From Cylicocyclus nassatus (lineage: Eukaryota > Nematoda > Chromadorea > Rhabditida > Strongylidae), in assembly GCA_958299035.1 (NCBI GenBank), contig CATQJL010000001.1, forward strand, positions 107,215,769 through 107,279,768: a DNA stretch of 64,000 bases, given 5' to 3'. Position numbers and translations under genes: made by a program. Below are positions 43,069 to 53,602 of this stretch, piece after piece (positions within the stretch are counted from its first letter, which is position 1; each line of letters begins with the position of its first letter). Below the pieces are notes generated by a model. That model searched no databases, was not told the DNA's origin, and saw only the letters and a program-made list of their open reading frames with translations.

Positions 43069-44336
43069 ATGACTAGGCAGGAGCCTATCCAGGCTGTGCA
43101 GACCTTTGGTCGGAAGAAGACGGCTACAGCGATTGCTCATTGCAAGAAGGGTCGAGGTCTGATTAAGGTCAACGGTCGACCGCTCGAGCATTTGGAGCCT
43201 CAGATTCTTCGCATGAAATTGCAGGTAATTTTCACTATACCTTGTTTTTATAGTAGATGTTTTTATCTTTTGCCTGCCGTTTGTGGCTTCGAGTTGACTT
43301 GTTTTCGATGTAAGGTTCTGTTGCACTTATTTTGGTAAAGAATTTCTTCTGCTTGCGCTGGCCTTCCCTTTCTCATTATAAGTCTTTACAAAAGATAATG
43401 TCTATTTGTGTGTATCACTGCATGTAATTTCACTTTTGCATGCAGTTGCGCGGCTATTAGTGTTACTTTTTTTCACTGATATATGGATTATCTACACATA
43501 CTTCATACCTGTTTGAGTAATTATGCGGAATGTCCTCACAAAAAGTTGTTGTGCTGGCTGAAAGCAGCGCTTAATGAGTGTCATCTTCACTCGGCCGACT
43601 ATGTTGTGGTGGTTTGAAGTCAGTTCTAGAAAGTGTTTGAGCAGTTAATTTTTTTTTATTCAGCGTTTCGAGTTGACACAGCACATTTCTCTATGAACTA
43701 GTGGAAGCGTTGGAACAAGGATCGGGCACTGCCCTTTCATCCCTTTCATCGGACGCTGCCCTTTCATGCTTATCTGCGTATGGTTATCAAATCTGTGTCA
43801 TAGAAGAAAACTTTTGATCCAATCTCTATGTTTCTGTGATGCAGCGCCCGCATTAAAAGCTTCTGTTTTCTGCAATTTTCGGCAGGAAGAAGGAAGATTT
43901 TTTGAATCACTTTGCTTATTACAGTTTGATTTTCCATTTCATATTAACTATGTCAAATATTTCTTTTCAATTTTGGGAATGAGATTGCTTACGATATTGT
44001 TTTCAGGAGCCTCTTTTGGTCGTGGGTAAAGAACGCTTCCAAGATGTTGATATTCGAATTCGCGTTAGCGGCGGTGGTCATGTAGCACAGATCTATGCTG
44101 TGAGACAAGCACTCGCCAAAGCATTGGTAAGTGATTTTTAAGATGAACCCTTTTAAACGTAGTTATCACAGGTCGCATACTACCACAAATATGTTGATGA
44201 ACAGAGTAAAAAAGAGCTGAAGGATCAGCTTTTTGCTTACGATAAAGCCCTGCTTGTTGCCGATCCTCGTCGCAGCGAGGCGAAGAAATTTGGAGGACCT
44301 GGAGCACGTGCTCGATACCAGAAGTCCTACCGTTGA
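43069..44336 (+). CDS. rps-16: 40S ribosomal protein S16 (uS9)
   Basis: Component of the small ribosomal subunit; the C-terminal tail of uS9 reaches the P-site tRNA anticodon arm. Three exons with GT-AG junctions: 43069-43224, 44007-44126 and 44172-44336. Together they encode 146 residues, against 144 in C. elegans. Landmarks: [98 protein letters not shown] and the invariant end RYQKSYR before TGA. The start is the ATG six bases after the putative trans-splice acceptor, giving [14 protein letters not shown]. Intron 1 is long (782 bp) and intron 2 short (45 bp). I searched intron 1 for C/D or H/ACA snoRNA boxes and found none convincing. Confidence 0.97.
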
Positions 44337-44742
44337 TTTGTTGTTGTTGTTGGTAAAAGTAAATTGTTTGGTACTTTCCAGTTAAGCCATGAGAGATACC
44401 ATTGATGTTGGTATCATTTAGAGCTCTATATACCTATCAGATTTTTTCTGATCCAAAAGTTTATACAAAATGTACTTTATGCTTTATTTTTTGCGGTTAT
44501 ATGCAGCTTGATGTAGGAGGATGGACGAGGGGACGTTGCATTTTCACATTAAACCATCCGGTTACTAACGCGGCAGCAATCTACTCTTAAAATCATGTGC
44601 AATTATTGGAAAGCTTTTTTAAAGGAGTCCTTATCAATTGATACCCAGACAGCCGTTCGCAGCCGCACCGTGTGGTAATTACAGAGGTGCGACGCAACCC
44701 TTATTGCGCTGCGCTACGCGGCAGTCTCTCTCGCCTCTCTAA

Positions 44743-44743
<1 letters not shown>
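44337..44743. other. rps-16 3' flank, no further feature
   Basis: AGTAAA near 44358 may serve as the poly(A) signal of rps-16. Otherwise no gene or terminal repeat was seen before the microsatellite. Confidence 0.4.

Positions 44744-44826
<83 letters not shown>
44744..44826. repeat. (TC)n microsatellite, about 83 bp
   Basis: Uninterrupted TC dinucleotide run downstream of the operon. Confidence 0.97.
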
Positions 44827-44830
<4 letters not shown>

Positions 44831-45620
44831 ACGATCTCTCACCACCACGCTATGAGGTGCGAAATGACCTGGATCATACAGTCATTACGGCCAAAAATTC
44901 TTCTTGAATGAAGGCTTTAATGAAACAATTTCAACGAAGGATTCTAAGAACATTTAATCGAACAGATATCAAACAATGATTAGAAATACTTAACGAGTGG
45001 ACCATCCGACTTACGGTTATCAAAATTTTCGAAATCGTCGAATATTGACACATCTCAGAAATGAGGTTTTTGAAAAGAAAATATCTGGAAATGGTCAAAT
45101 AATTCACTCGAAATCAAACCTAGGTTTGAAAATAATTCAGCTCGATTTTTAAAATTTTAACACGAATTTCTAAAAAAGTATGAAGAATAAACAATTTAGG
45201 CCGTTTTGGTGCAGATGCTCTACTCTTTGTTCAACTTTGTAGGCAATTTCTTTTGAGAGGATTGGCTTTACCATCAAAATTAGGGCATTTCAAAAAAATT
45301 CAAAAAATTAGTTGCAATCATGTTCATTTTGTGAAAGGAGAATCTGGAATTTTTACGAGACACTCAATTTTCCGGGAAGCGGGAAAAAACTGAAGTTAAG
45401 AAATCTGACCACAGCTAAAAGTGTAAACCTATCTTCAAAGATTGTTGGAACTCAAGATGATTAGGAAAAGAAGAAAAAGATGTCTGTCACATGGAAAGTA
45501 ATTTCTTTTGAGAGTCTAAGTAAGACACCTCCCAACCGGCAGCTCAAATAGGGTACTCACGGCTTAGATAATCGTCTTCAAACTGGATCCCAGGATCGTA
45601 GTTCAATGGAACGACCTGCC
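44827..45620. other. no recognisable feature
   Basis: AT-rich, unique-looking; no supported frame, RNA gene or terminal repeat. Confidence 0.4.
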
Positions 45621-45853
45621 TCATGTTCGCATTGTTTCATATGACGGCTTATCACTTTCGCTGGCCTTCGCGCGAAAGCATGCAAGCCGGTGCAAGTCAT
45701 AGTCGAGTCAGTCCTTCATATGATCGTGGGGTCCACTTTGATACCCTGAGCTGTATTCATCAACGAACCCAGTGGGTTCCGGAACAACTTGGATGCTTTG
45801 GCGCGAGGGCCAGCGAAAGTGACAAGACGTCATATGAAACCATGCGAACATGA
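45621..45853. mobile_element. palindromic MITE, 233 bp
   Basis: Ends TCATGTTCGCATTGTTTCAT and ATGAAACCATGCGAACATGA are reverse complements with one mismatch. Inverted blocks continue inward (CACTTTCGCTGGCC / GGCCAGCGAAAGTG). Single copy here; the duplication type is unclear. Confidence 0.65.
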
Positions 45854-46877
45854 GCGCGAACCCACTGGTTAAGATCGGTATTCACAAGTGCCGCGCTGGG
45901 TTCGCCCACCCATGACGTCACCAATGTGCTTCCATAGTTTGTGTACTATTCCTCTCTTCTCTCGGCACGGATCGCGCTAAATTACAAGCGCCAGCACGCT
46001 TGACAAGCTTTCGGGAAGTCTTGTTCGGTGACATGAATCAATGTGGTAAAACTTGCACTTTCTTTATTCTGCTCTTTATTCGAGTATTCTCTCGGACCTA
46101 AACATGACTGCCGACAATAATATGTGTGGAAATGGATGCAATCTTTTTTGTACAAGTGATCTTTCTTGCCCAGAGTCGTCTTTTACCTCATAAGAAAGAT
46201 AAAGCCACATCTTTCGAAGATTGTACGACACAGCTGACATTCAGGCATTCGAATCCGCATAGTTTGAACGACTGTCATTGTGCAAGGAGTAGCTAAGTTT
46301 TATCCTAGATGCTTTTGCTTACATGACAGTAAATCTATGCTTTTTTCAAACACCTACTTTTGAACGAATTTCACACCAGTGGCAAGGTGCATATTCGCAG
46401 GAGGCGCTCGAATCTCTTTGTCCATTTGTTTCTTGTGCGAAGACGCCTGAATGGTAGGGCGATACGTTTTTCTTAAAATGGAATGTGCAAAGAGATCATA
46501 ATTCTAATCTCTATGATGTAAACTAATACGTGAATAGCATGATTACTACTTCTTCCCTTTCCATTGTTTTTTATTCCACGAGATTAAGAAACGAACGATT
46601 TCGATTAAAAACCGCTTCTTTTCTTTTTCTTGAAGCGTTTGTCTGCAGACTTGATCGGAATGAGGGCAAAAACTTTTTTATTAATCTGCGAATAAACTGA
46701 CTTAGACGAACATGGACAAACATAAACAACCAAGAACATAAACACGAATGCAGGCAGACTCTGTTTTCTGTATGAGGCTCCATCTGTAGTTGCAGCAGTA
46801 TCAGATAAATTCTAACAATAAGCTAGCATTAGCAAACATCGTCAAGTGCTCATGATCTTTAAAATATGACGAAAAAA
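45854..46877. other. no recognisable feature
   Basis: Unique-looking sequence with no supported gene. Confidence 0.4.
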
Positions 46878-47415
46878 TCTTATATATAAAGCTGAATGCC
46901 TGTGTCTGTATGTATATATGTACCAGTGGTGTACCCAGGATTTTGGCTCGGGGGGGGGGGGCAAAAATTTTTTTCAGATGCAGGTGCGTGGCGTTAGCCA
47001 CGCACTCCGAAAATTTTTTAGGGGGCTTCTCAAATTTTTTTCGGGCCCCCGACCCCTAAAATCTGGAAAAAGGGGGCGTGGCGTCAGCCACGCCACCGAA
47101 AAATTTTTTTTTATAAGGCTAATTTGAATTCTTAAAAAATTTTAAAAATTATTTTAATTGTTTACAAAAATAAACAAGTCACTTGCACATTTTTATAACT
47201 CATGTAAGTAACTTTCAAAAATTTCGCGACCCGTTCTTCCCCCCCCCCCCTCGGTACGCCACTGGTATGTACCTATGTGTGTACGTATGTGCGGAATAGA
47301 AATTTTTATTTCTGAACCGATTTGGACCAACTTGGCAACATACACTTCGGGGCAGGGAGCGCGTCATAGGCTACTTTTCGTTATCGATCGATATCTATTT
47401 TATCAATTTTAATGT
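46878..47415 (+). mobile_element. non-autonomous Helitron, 3' truncated, interrupted by a hAT-like MITE
   Basis: Starts TCTTATATATAAAGCTGAAT, as in the complete copy at 28715. After 45 bp it is cut by the MITE at 46924-47264 and then resumes (GTACGTATGTGCGGAATAGA, GAACCGATTTGGACCAA, GGCTACTTTTCGTTATCGAT) until about 47415. The 3' CTAG end is missing. Confidence 0.75.
46924..47264. mobile_element. hAT-like MITE with readable 8-bp duplication
   Basis: Ends CAGTGGTGTACCCAGGATTT and TCGGTACGCCACTG. The flanks are ATATGTAC on the left and GTATGTAC on the right, 7 of 8 bases identical, which fits the 8-bp duplication of hAT elements. Both internal GC-rich palindromes are intact (GTGCGTGGCGTTAGCCACGC; GGGGGCGTGGCGTCAGCCAC and on). 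This copy fixes the superfamily of all CAGTGGCGTACC elements in the window. Confidence 0.85.
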
Positions 47416-47621
47416 TCGCATTTTGCGGCGCAAATGCGACCCGAGGTACCAATCGTTGTTTGAGTAGCGTCCAGTTTGAACGCTACGCCTACCTGTGTCA
47501 TTCCTGATAACGATAAATCAGTCTACCACAAACCACCGTGCACATACATGACATTTTTGGTGCATCGACCAAAGCCGAAAAAAGAAAAGTAAGTTTCCTC
47601 GTCTAGGCCAAACTCGAAGAC
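47416..47621. other. no recognisable feature
   Basis: Short unique-looking spacer between the Helitron remnant and the next palindrome. Confidence 0.4.
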
Positions 47622-49173
47622 AGTCACCACCAGGGTCAAGCAAGGGGTGTGGCATATAGTTGTAACGAATAAAAATTTTCGCCGAATGAACGAATCTTGG
47701 ATAATCGGTTTTTAAAATTTTTTCGAACGGATGAATGTCGAATAATTGAATTTTCGAAAAATTTTCGAACGAATGAATTCGAATATTTGATTTTCGAAAA
47801 TTCTTCGAATGAACGAATATTATTTGACTTTCGATTTTTATTTTATTCGAATTTGAATATTCGAATATTGGCATATTCCAAAATTCGAATGAACGAATAC
47901 TTGAATAACCGAACTTGATCGAATATTCGACTAATTTCGAATAAATGTTCGAATATTATTCGAATATCTGAATGCAGTATTCGAATATTCGAATAACTAT
48001 CTTTTAAAACTACTCGCATGAATGAATATTCGAATAACCTTTATTTAAAACTCATCGAATGAACGAATATTCGAATAAGTCATTTTTCGAAATCGTCGAA
48101 TGAACGAATTATTCGAATATAGGCCTTTCTCATTTATTCGACTATTCGAATAATCGAATGAATGGACTTTTTCAAATATTCGACTATTCGAATATTCGAA
48201 TAGTCGAATATTTCGAATAAATTATTCGAACACGAATATTTGGTGCTAACTATAGTGTGGCACTATAGTGTGGCACACGATCGCTGGTTACGACCCCCCC
48301 CCCCCTGATTGCTGTCTTAATAAGACCCCCCCCCTGAACTATACAATTAGGATAGCATTACTTGAAGGCCCTGTCAACCATAATGGGCAACATATCCATA
48401 ATTAGCATGTAAATTAACCCCTGTGACAAAGTGTGAGCGAATTCTGAAGATTCAAGATACTATGCTACCTAAGCGAAATGGTCAAATTCCAACATGGTTA
48501 ACTTTGTTTCAAAGGTGAATTAGCTATCCGTTTTTGCACTCAAGACAAAGCGCTACTCCTTCTTTGTCCAACTCAGGAACCCCGCTTAAGAATAACTCCA
48601 AACTGTGGCGGCCTTAGCTTTTAAGGGGGTGTGCCGCACCCCATTAATTATATTAAAAAAACATTTTTAGCGGACAATCCTTATATGAATCGATAGCCTA
48701 AACCTTGTAGATTTCATGGGACTGTTTGGAGCCTGATTCGTCTTCTTAGCTCTGAGTAATATTTGATGAAAGCACAGCGATCAAAAGCGAAAAATGGGAA
48801 AAACGAGATTTTGGTTGGCTTCTAATTCCACAGTTTGGAGGTATTGTGAAGAGAAATTCCTGTGATGGACAAAGAAGGAGTAGTGCTTTGTCTTGAGTGC
48901 AAAAACGGGTAGCTAATTCACGTTTGAAACAAAGTTAACCATGTTGGAATTTGACCGTTTCACTTAGGTAGCCTAGTATCTTGAATCTTCAGAATTCGCT
49001 CACACTTTGTCTACAGGGGTCATTTGACATGCTAATTATGGATAGGATACGAATATCATGTTATCACCATTAACAGATTACCCAACTACGATCCCCTCCC
49101 CTTTTGACTCCTCAATACGACCCCCCCCCCTAGGTGTGGCGTGCCGCACCCCACTCTTGACCCTGGTCACCAC
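47622..49173. mobile_element. nested palindrome with a TTCGAA field inside
   Basis: An outer inverted pair (AGTCACCACCAGGGTCAAGC near 47622 and TTGACCCTGGTCACCAC near 49158, each with a GGGGTG(C/T)GGCA-type block) encloses the TTCGAA field and an inner foldback. The inner arms at about 48395-48590 return at about 48850-49045 (CATGGTTAACTTTGTTTC; TTTTTGCACTCAAGACAAAG; GGACAAAGAAGGAGTAG). C-runs (GACCCCCCCCC) lie between the two layers on both sides. The family is unknown. Confidence 0.65.
47655..48245. repeat. TTCGAA-rich field
   Basis: Dense TTCGAA, GAATATTCGAATA and AATGAACGAATA motifs; longest of the three such fields. Frames read through it are low-complexity artefacts. Confidence 0.7.
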
Positions 49174-49316
49174 AAGGCAGTCTAACCTGCCCAAAAGATC
49201 CCTAGTGATCTAAAGAAATTGACTCCTAGTAGTCGTCGTCTTTCCTAGTAAAGATGGAAGCGGTTCTCTATAAGAGACCCATAGCAATCAGCGTGCATAC
49301 GCTGACAACCTTGACA

Positions 49317-50848
49317 GCAAACTCAAGGTAAATGCGGAACCAGTTGCGTTCTCGCAAGACGAACAATCCCAAGTCGATGAGGCCCAAACGGCCATCGGCC
49401 TCATAAGTGGAGGGATTAATCAAATAAACAAAACCAAAGAGGACCTGAAAAGCATCTTAAACCATTTCAAAGAATTCTATAATACGAGCACAAAAGTTGA
49501 AAAGAAAAACTTGAGCAACGTTATTGAGGAGAAAGAAAGGGAGACCAACTTCAATGAAGTCTTAGGAAAAGCATCAGAGATGGTCTTCATGCTGGAATCA
49601 CGCATGACTGAGGCCAAAAGTGCAAAAAACAGGCTGATGCAAAAAACTTCACTGGACAACCGTCCAGATATGTTCAAAAGCATGGAAACTTATGAGATGC
49701 AAAGAAAAAATCCTCAAGAATAAGTCATTGATGACACCCCAATGATAACCATCCAGGGGTCAGAATGGCTATCAGAAGATAGCAGCGCCAGCGCAAGTAG
49801 CCAGCATAACGATGTGCAAACGAACAACAACGTTAAAACACCAACGCTAACATCGCCCAAGTTTTTCGGAGTGGAAGAAGACTTCCCCGAATTTTGGGCA
49901 ATTTTCGAGACACCAATTCACAAGAACAAGAACATATCCACAGTGGAAAAAATGATGTACTTGAGAGACAGCCTCAAAGGCAAATCGGACAACGCTATAA
50001 AAGGCATCCAGTTAATACCACAAAATTATAACTGGGTGATTGACACGTTGCAAAAGAAGTACGGCAATAAGCCTACAAATAGAGCAAGGATCGTACAACG
50101 CCTAGCGTTTCTGAGACCCGCGAATAGCAGTGCAGATAGCTGCACCTACGTATTCGACAAGATCTCCATGCTGATAAACCAAATGGTATCAGCGGGTCAC
50201 GATATACGTAAGACCAAAGATGCAATGTGGACAGAAAACATTTTGCAAAAGTTTCCACACGAAATCGTAAAAAATGTTCTCATATCCCTCAAAGACAGGG
50301 ATGAAATACAGATTGAAGATCTCATGGCACAAATCGAAAACGAATTACGGGCAAAGTTTACATGGAATCAAGAATGAAAGGATACATGCCAAAAAACACT
50401 CGCTTCCAAAGCGAAAGCCGTCAGCATGGCAGCAGACATGAGAAAACAACACTGTCGTCCTCTCCAAAATCGACTCAGAAATGCGCGTTCTGTGCAAACT
50501 CAGGACATTTATCAGTCAAATATCGTACAATTACCGACATAAACAAGCGTCGCAAAATACTCCTCGAAAAGGGGCTCTGCTGGAAATGCTTTTCCAGAAC
50601 GCATACCAGCACTCAGTGTCAGAGACCCGAGTGCCCCCTTTGCAGTTGCAAACACCATTCCTGCGTATGTTTCACAAGCAAATCGAACGCAAGAGACATC
50701 GCTCAGAATCGCGGCAATCACAACGTTAATTTAAATGAACGAAGAAACTATTCTCAACGCTTAAGAGCGTCAGCACCACGATTCCAACTAACAAAGCATC
50801 TCAACAGATTGAGGACAATCCCAAATCGCCCAAAGAACAAGTCATACT
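49317..50848 (+). pseudogene. BEL/Pao gag-like region with zinc knuckles
   Basis: The first part (to a TAA at 49721-49723) is Lys/Glu-rich and likely coiled coil. The same frame continues from 49724 to 50377 with the Gag domain known as DUF1759 (PKFFGVEEDFPEFWAIFE; YLRDSLKGKSDNAIKGI; LQKKYGN). A frameshift near 50360 leads to three Cys/His clusters: CAFCANSGHLSVKY, CWKCFSRTHTSTQC and CPLCSCKHHSCVC, the nucleocapsid-like knuckles typical of the group. The first knuckle ends in Tyr instead of Cys. One stop and one frameshift disable it. Confidence 0.85.
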
Positions 50849-50910
50849 AGTGACAGCAGAGGGCAACATATTGAATCGGAATACCGGAGAATTTGAAAAA
50901 AACCTTTTTT

Positions 50911-51177
50911 TTTTGATACGGGTGCGCAGAGAACGGTCAAAAAAGAAAACCTTGCCACCAGACTAGGTCTGCCTGCAATGCGTACGGAAACGTGCGTAAT
51001 GTCCGAAATCGGCGGGCATACGGAAACTTTCCAAACAAGCATAGTCGCTATCAAAGTAGGCACAGCATTCAGGAAAGATTTAGAAATCTTAGTCCAAAGT
51101 CCAAACCAAGCCGATCCTTACCAACGGTTTTCCCTCGGTAAAACTTCCAACCAACGACAGGCAGTTTCTTCAGAATA
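50911..51177 (+). pseudogene. BEL/Pao aspartic protease region
   Basis: The frame opens in a T-run and shows the DTGA active-site motif (FFDTGAQRTV), followed by GHTETF and a C-terminal stretch resembling the DUF1758 retropepsin of Pao elements. It ends at a TAA at 51176-51178. The T-run before DTG is a likely frameshift site. Confidence 0.75.
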
Positions 51178-51599
51178 ACGAGATCTGTCTATCGAACTCG
51201 AAGCTGCGAGGAGAACATCAAAATCCTGATATTCTGGTTGGTTTAGACCACCACCACAGCTTCATCCTTGACGCGAATGTGAATACCACAACCTCATCTG
51301 GCCTGAAACTTGCAAAAACGTGCTCGGACCATTGCTATACGGAAGAGGAATGCTTGAAAATTCAGATCCTCTCTTGTTACCTAAAATATGACAGCTGTGA
51401 CCACCACAGAAGAGGTGAAACGCTCGAGAACCTGTTCGAGTTTGAAGGCTTGGGTATTTCATCAGGTAACGTTTGAAGACGAAGAGGCGTTTAGCTATCT
51501 AGAAACTCACAAGCAAATATCATTCGCTCACGGGTACATCACAGCACCTTTCCATTGAAGGAGAACCATAAGCGCCTAACAGACAATTATCCTGTCGCT

Positions 51600-52278
51600 C
51601 TAAAAGGCTGTTTTCCCTGCACAAACAACTAGCTACAAATAACACGCAAAAAGAGTGGTACGGCAAAATCATTGCCGATTATGTAAAAGACGGCATCAGC
51701 GAACAATTAACGTCAGATATTAGAGTATGTGCAGGTACATACTATATGCCACATTCCGGAGTATGGCGTCCTCACAAACCCAAACCATTACGTGTTGTGT
51801 TTGATGCTTCTTCCAAAAAGAAGGGGGAACCATCGCTCAATGACGTGATGTTCAAAGGTGAATCTTTTATAAGAAAACTCCACGATATCTTGATTTCGAG
51901 CCGTATAAGCAAAGATATCGTTCTGTGCGATATCGAAGCAGCATTCACCCAAATACAACTTCACCCATCTCACAAAGATTTCTGCAGGTATTTTTGGGTG
52001 AAAAATTCTTATAATCCTTCAACAAAAGACAATATTGTAGAGTATCGTTTCAATAGATTGCCGTTCGGCATAACTGCGTCTCCAAGCATATTGAACATGG
52101 CACTAATGACCTATCTCAAAGTGAACAGTAACAAACTCGCAAACGAGACAGCTAAGAACTTATACGTCGACAACATCCTACTTCACGTAAATACCACACA
52201 AGAAGCTTTGCGCAAGTATCAAGAGTCAAAAACACTTTTCGCAGAGATAGGGATGAACCTGCGAGAATTTATATCTAA
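51600..52278 (+). pseudogene. BEL/Pao reverse transcriptase region, truncated
   Basis: Motifs in order: YYMPHSGVWRP, RVVFDASSKKKGEPSLND (motif A region), DIEAAFTQIQLH, NRLPFGITASPSILNMAL (motif B) and the catalytic loop LYVDNILL, in which the usual YVDD reads YVDN. The frame continues to NLREFIS and is then cut by the MITE at 52279. The Asp-to-Asn change removes one catalytic metal ligand. Upstream (51180-51600) the frame is broken by stops. Confidence 0.85.
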
Positions 52279-52480
52279 GGCCCCGGACAGACTTCACGCG
52301 ATTTGATCGTCGCGACTGAGTCGCGACGAGACAACTGTTACAACATCATTCTATGCCGATCAACTTGCAATCGGTTGTGATACTTTTCCAGACCGAAATT
52401 TTTGAACGTGAAATGAAAATGAATGGAAATCTTGGCGATTAGATCGTGACGATTAAGTCGCGTGAAGTCTGACCGGGGCC
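52279..52480. mobile_element. PIF/Harbinger-like MITE, 202 bp, inside the BEL/Pao element
   Basis: Ends GGCCCCGGACAGACTTCACG and CGTGAAGTCTGACCGGGGCC, with exact TAA duplications (52276-52278, 52481-52483). TIRs are about 30 bp with one mismatch near the tip. It is the longer relative of the 62-bp hairpin at 2161-2222 and contains TCGCGAC repeats in the interior. Confidence 0.9.
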
Positions 52481-52529
52481 TAACAATGAATATGAAGATA
52501 ATGCAAGGCTAAAAAAGTAACTTTCATTC

Positions 52530-52590
52530 ACGACCCATACTCAGGGGGGGGGGGAGAAGGCGCCCTTCCCTCGGTACGCCACTGCTATCA
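52530..52590. repeat. right end of a hAT-like MITE
   Basis: ACTTTCATTCACGACCCATA, G-run and CCTCGGTACGCCACTG are the right-end features of the CAGTGGCGTACC family. The left part is absent. Confidence 0.65.
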
Positions 52591-52940
52591 ATGCGTATGT
52601 TTACGTTATTTTTGGTAAAAAAGAGGAGAGACAGTGGCTTGATAAGCTCTCTTCACTATATGATAGGATGCTGAGCTTTCCAGTCTCCAAATTAAAAGGA
52701 TTCAAAAGCCTAAACTCGGTGTCATGTGGTTGTTTGTGAGCTGTAAACAAGCCTCTTGTTTGTCTGAGTCTTGCTTTGGAATACACGCGCTTGCGAAGGG
52801 AACACGTTAATGCGTACCTGACATGTTTGCCCTGTACTCGCGATAACGACATGGCCCGACATAGATGGTTCTGGGTCAAATCGAACTTCGTTTTTGGAGT
52901 AAAAGCAAGGAGTTATCTTAAAAGCTGTTAAACGCACATA
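52591..52940. other. no assigned gene; repeat-like patch
   Basis: Contains GCTGTAAACAAGCCTCTTGTTTG, a motif that also occurs near 6567 and, in part, near 10200. This hints at a worn dispersed repeat. No gene recognised. Confidence 0.35.
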
Positions 52941-53148
52941 CAGTCGAGTAGATTTTCCGCTCAATATAGTGTGCTTGCACTGAAGGTGAAATGCGGTAAA
53001 ATTTGCGCGTGAACAAGTAGCCACGCCAGTAATGCCAATATCTTGCGCGCGCAAATGGCCGGTGTCACAGGCGTAGCTATTTCTTTACGCGCAAATTTTA
53101 CCGCATTTCACCTTCAGCGCTATATTAAGCGGAAAATCTACTCGACTG
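52941..53148. mobile_element. Tc1/mariner-type palindromic MITE, 208 bp
   Basis: Ends CAGTCGAGTAGATTTTCCGC and exact reverse complement, flanked by TA. Inner blocks GTGAAATGCGGTAAAATTTG and mirror continue the palindrome. Length and duplication fit a Tc1/mariner-type MITE. Confidence 0.85.
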
Positions 53149-53312
53149 TATAAATGACCTCCAGATATGCTAACCATCAACTTGATACATGAACGACATG
53201 CTTCAACGTGTTCTTTCTGATCAAGCGCGTTAAATTCATAATGATGCTCTAATAAATAAATGGCTTGTTTAAGCGCACAAGCAATCACATAAAATATTGG
53301 GCTGCATGTGTA

Positions 53313-53480
53313 CAGGGCTCCTAAATTGCAGAGTCGTTTGCACCAGCGGTCGCGCGACCGCGTCGCGCCCGGGTAATTTGCCGGCGCCGGCGCCATCGAT
53401 CGAGGCGGCGCCATTGATGCCCGGGCGCGATGCTGTCGCGCGGCCGCTGGTGCAAACGACTCTGCAATCTAGGAGCCCTG
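53313..53480. mobile_element. GC-rich palindromic MITE, 168 bp
   Basis: Ends CAGGGCTCCTAAATTGCAGA and TCTGCAATCTAGGAGCCCTG, flanked by TA. The arms continue (GAGTCGTTTGCACCAGCGG). The centre is a run of GGCGCC, CGATCG, CCCGGGC and GCGCG palindromes, far more GC-rich than its surroundings. Confidence 0.85.
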
Positions 53481-53602
53481 TACAATATTATCCAGACTAC
53501 TTTATGTAAAGAGTTTCGGAAATTCATGTGCCCTAATATCCGTTTCCAAATTTGTTGGTTTGCAGACCATCACAAACCATCTGGGTTAGTTCGAAGTATA
53601 TA

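Larger units (their letters stand above)
49255..52520 (+). mobile_element. BEL/Pao-type LTR retrotransposon, decayed, 3' part missing
   Basis: Gag, protease and reverse-transcriptase domains occur in the usual BEL/Pao order on the + strand. The internal part of the pol polyprotein after the reverse transcriptase (RNase H, integrase) is absent, and no LTRs were found. A PIF-like MITE (52279-52480) interrupts the reverse-transcriptase region; after it, 30-40 bases continue in a coding-like way before a hAT-like fragment. In-frame stops and frameshifts show it is inactive. It starts directly beside the nested palindrome ending at 49173. Confidence 0.85.

Noticed and set aside
43225..44006. snoRNA in the long first intron of rps-16
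   Set aside because: The only C-box-like string (GTGATGC near 43836) lacks a matching D box and terminal stem at proper distance; no H/ACA hairpin pair was convincing.
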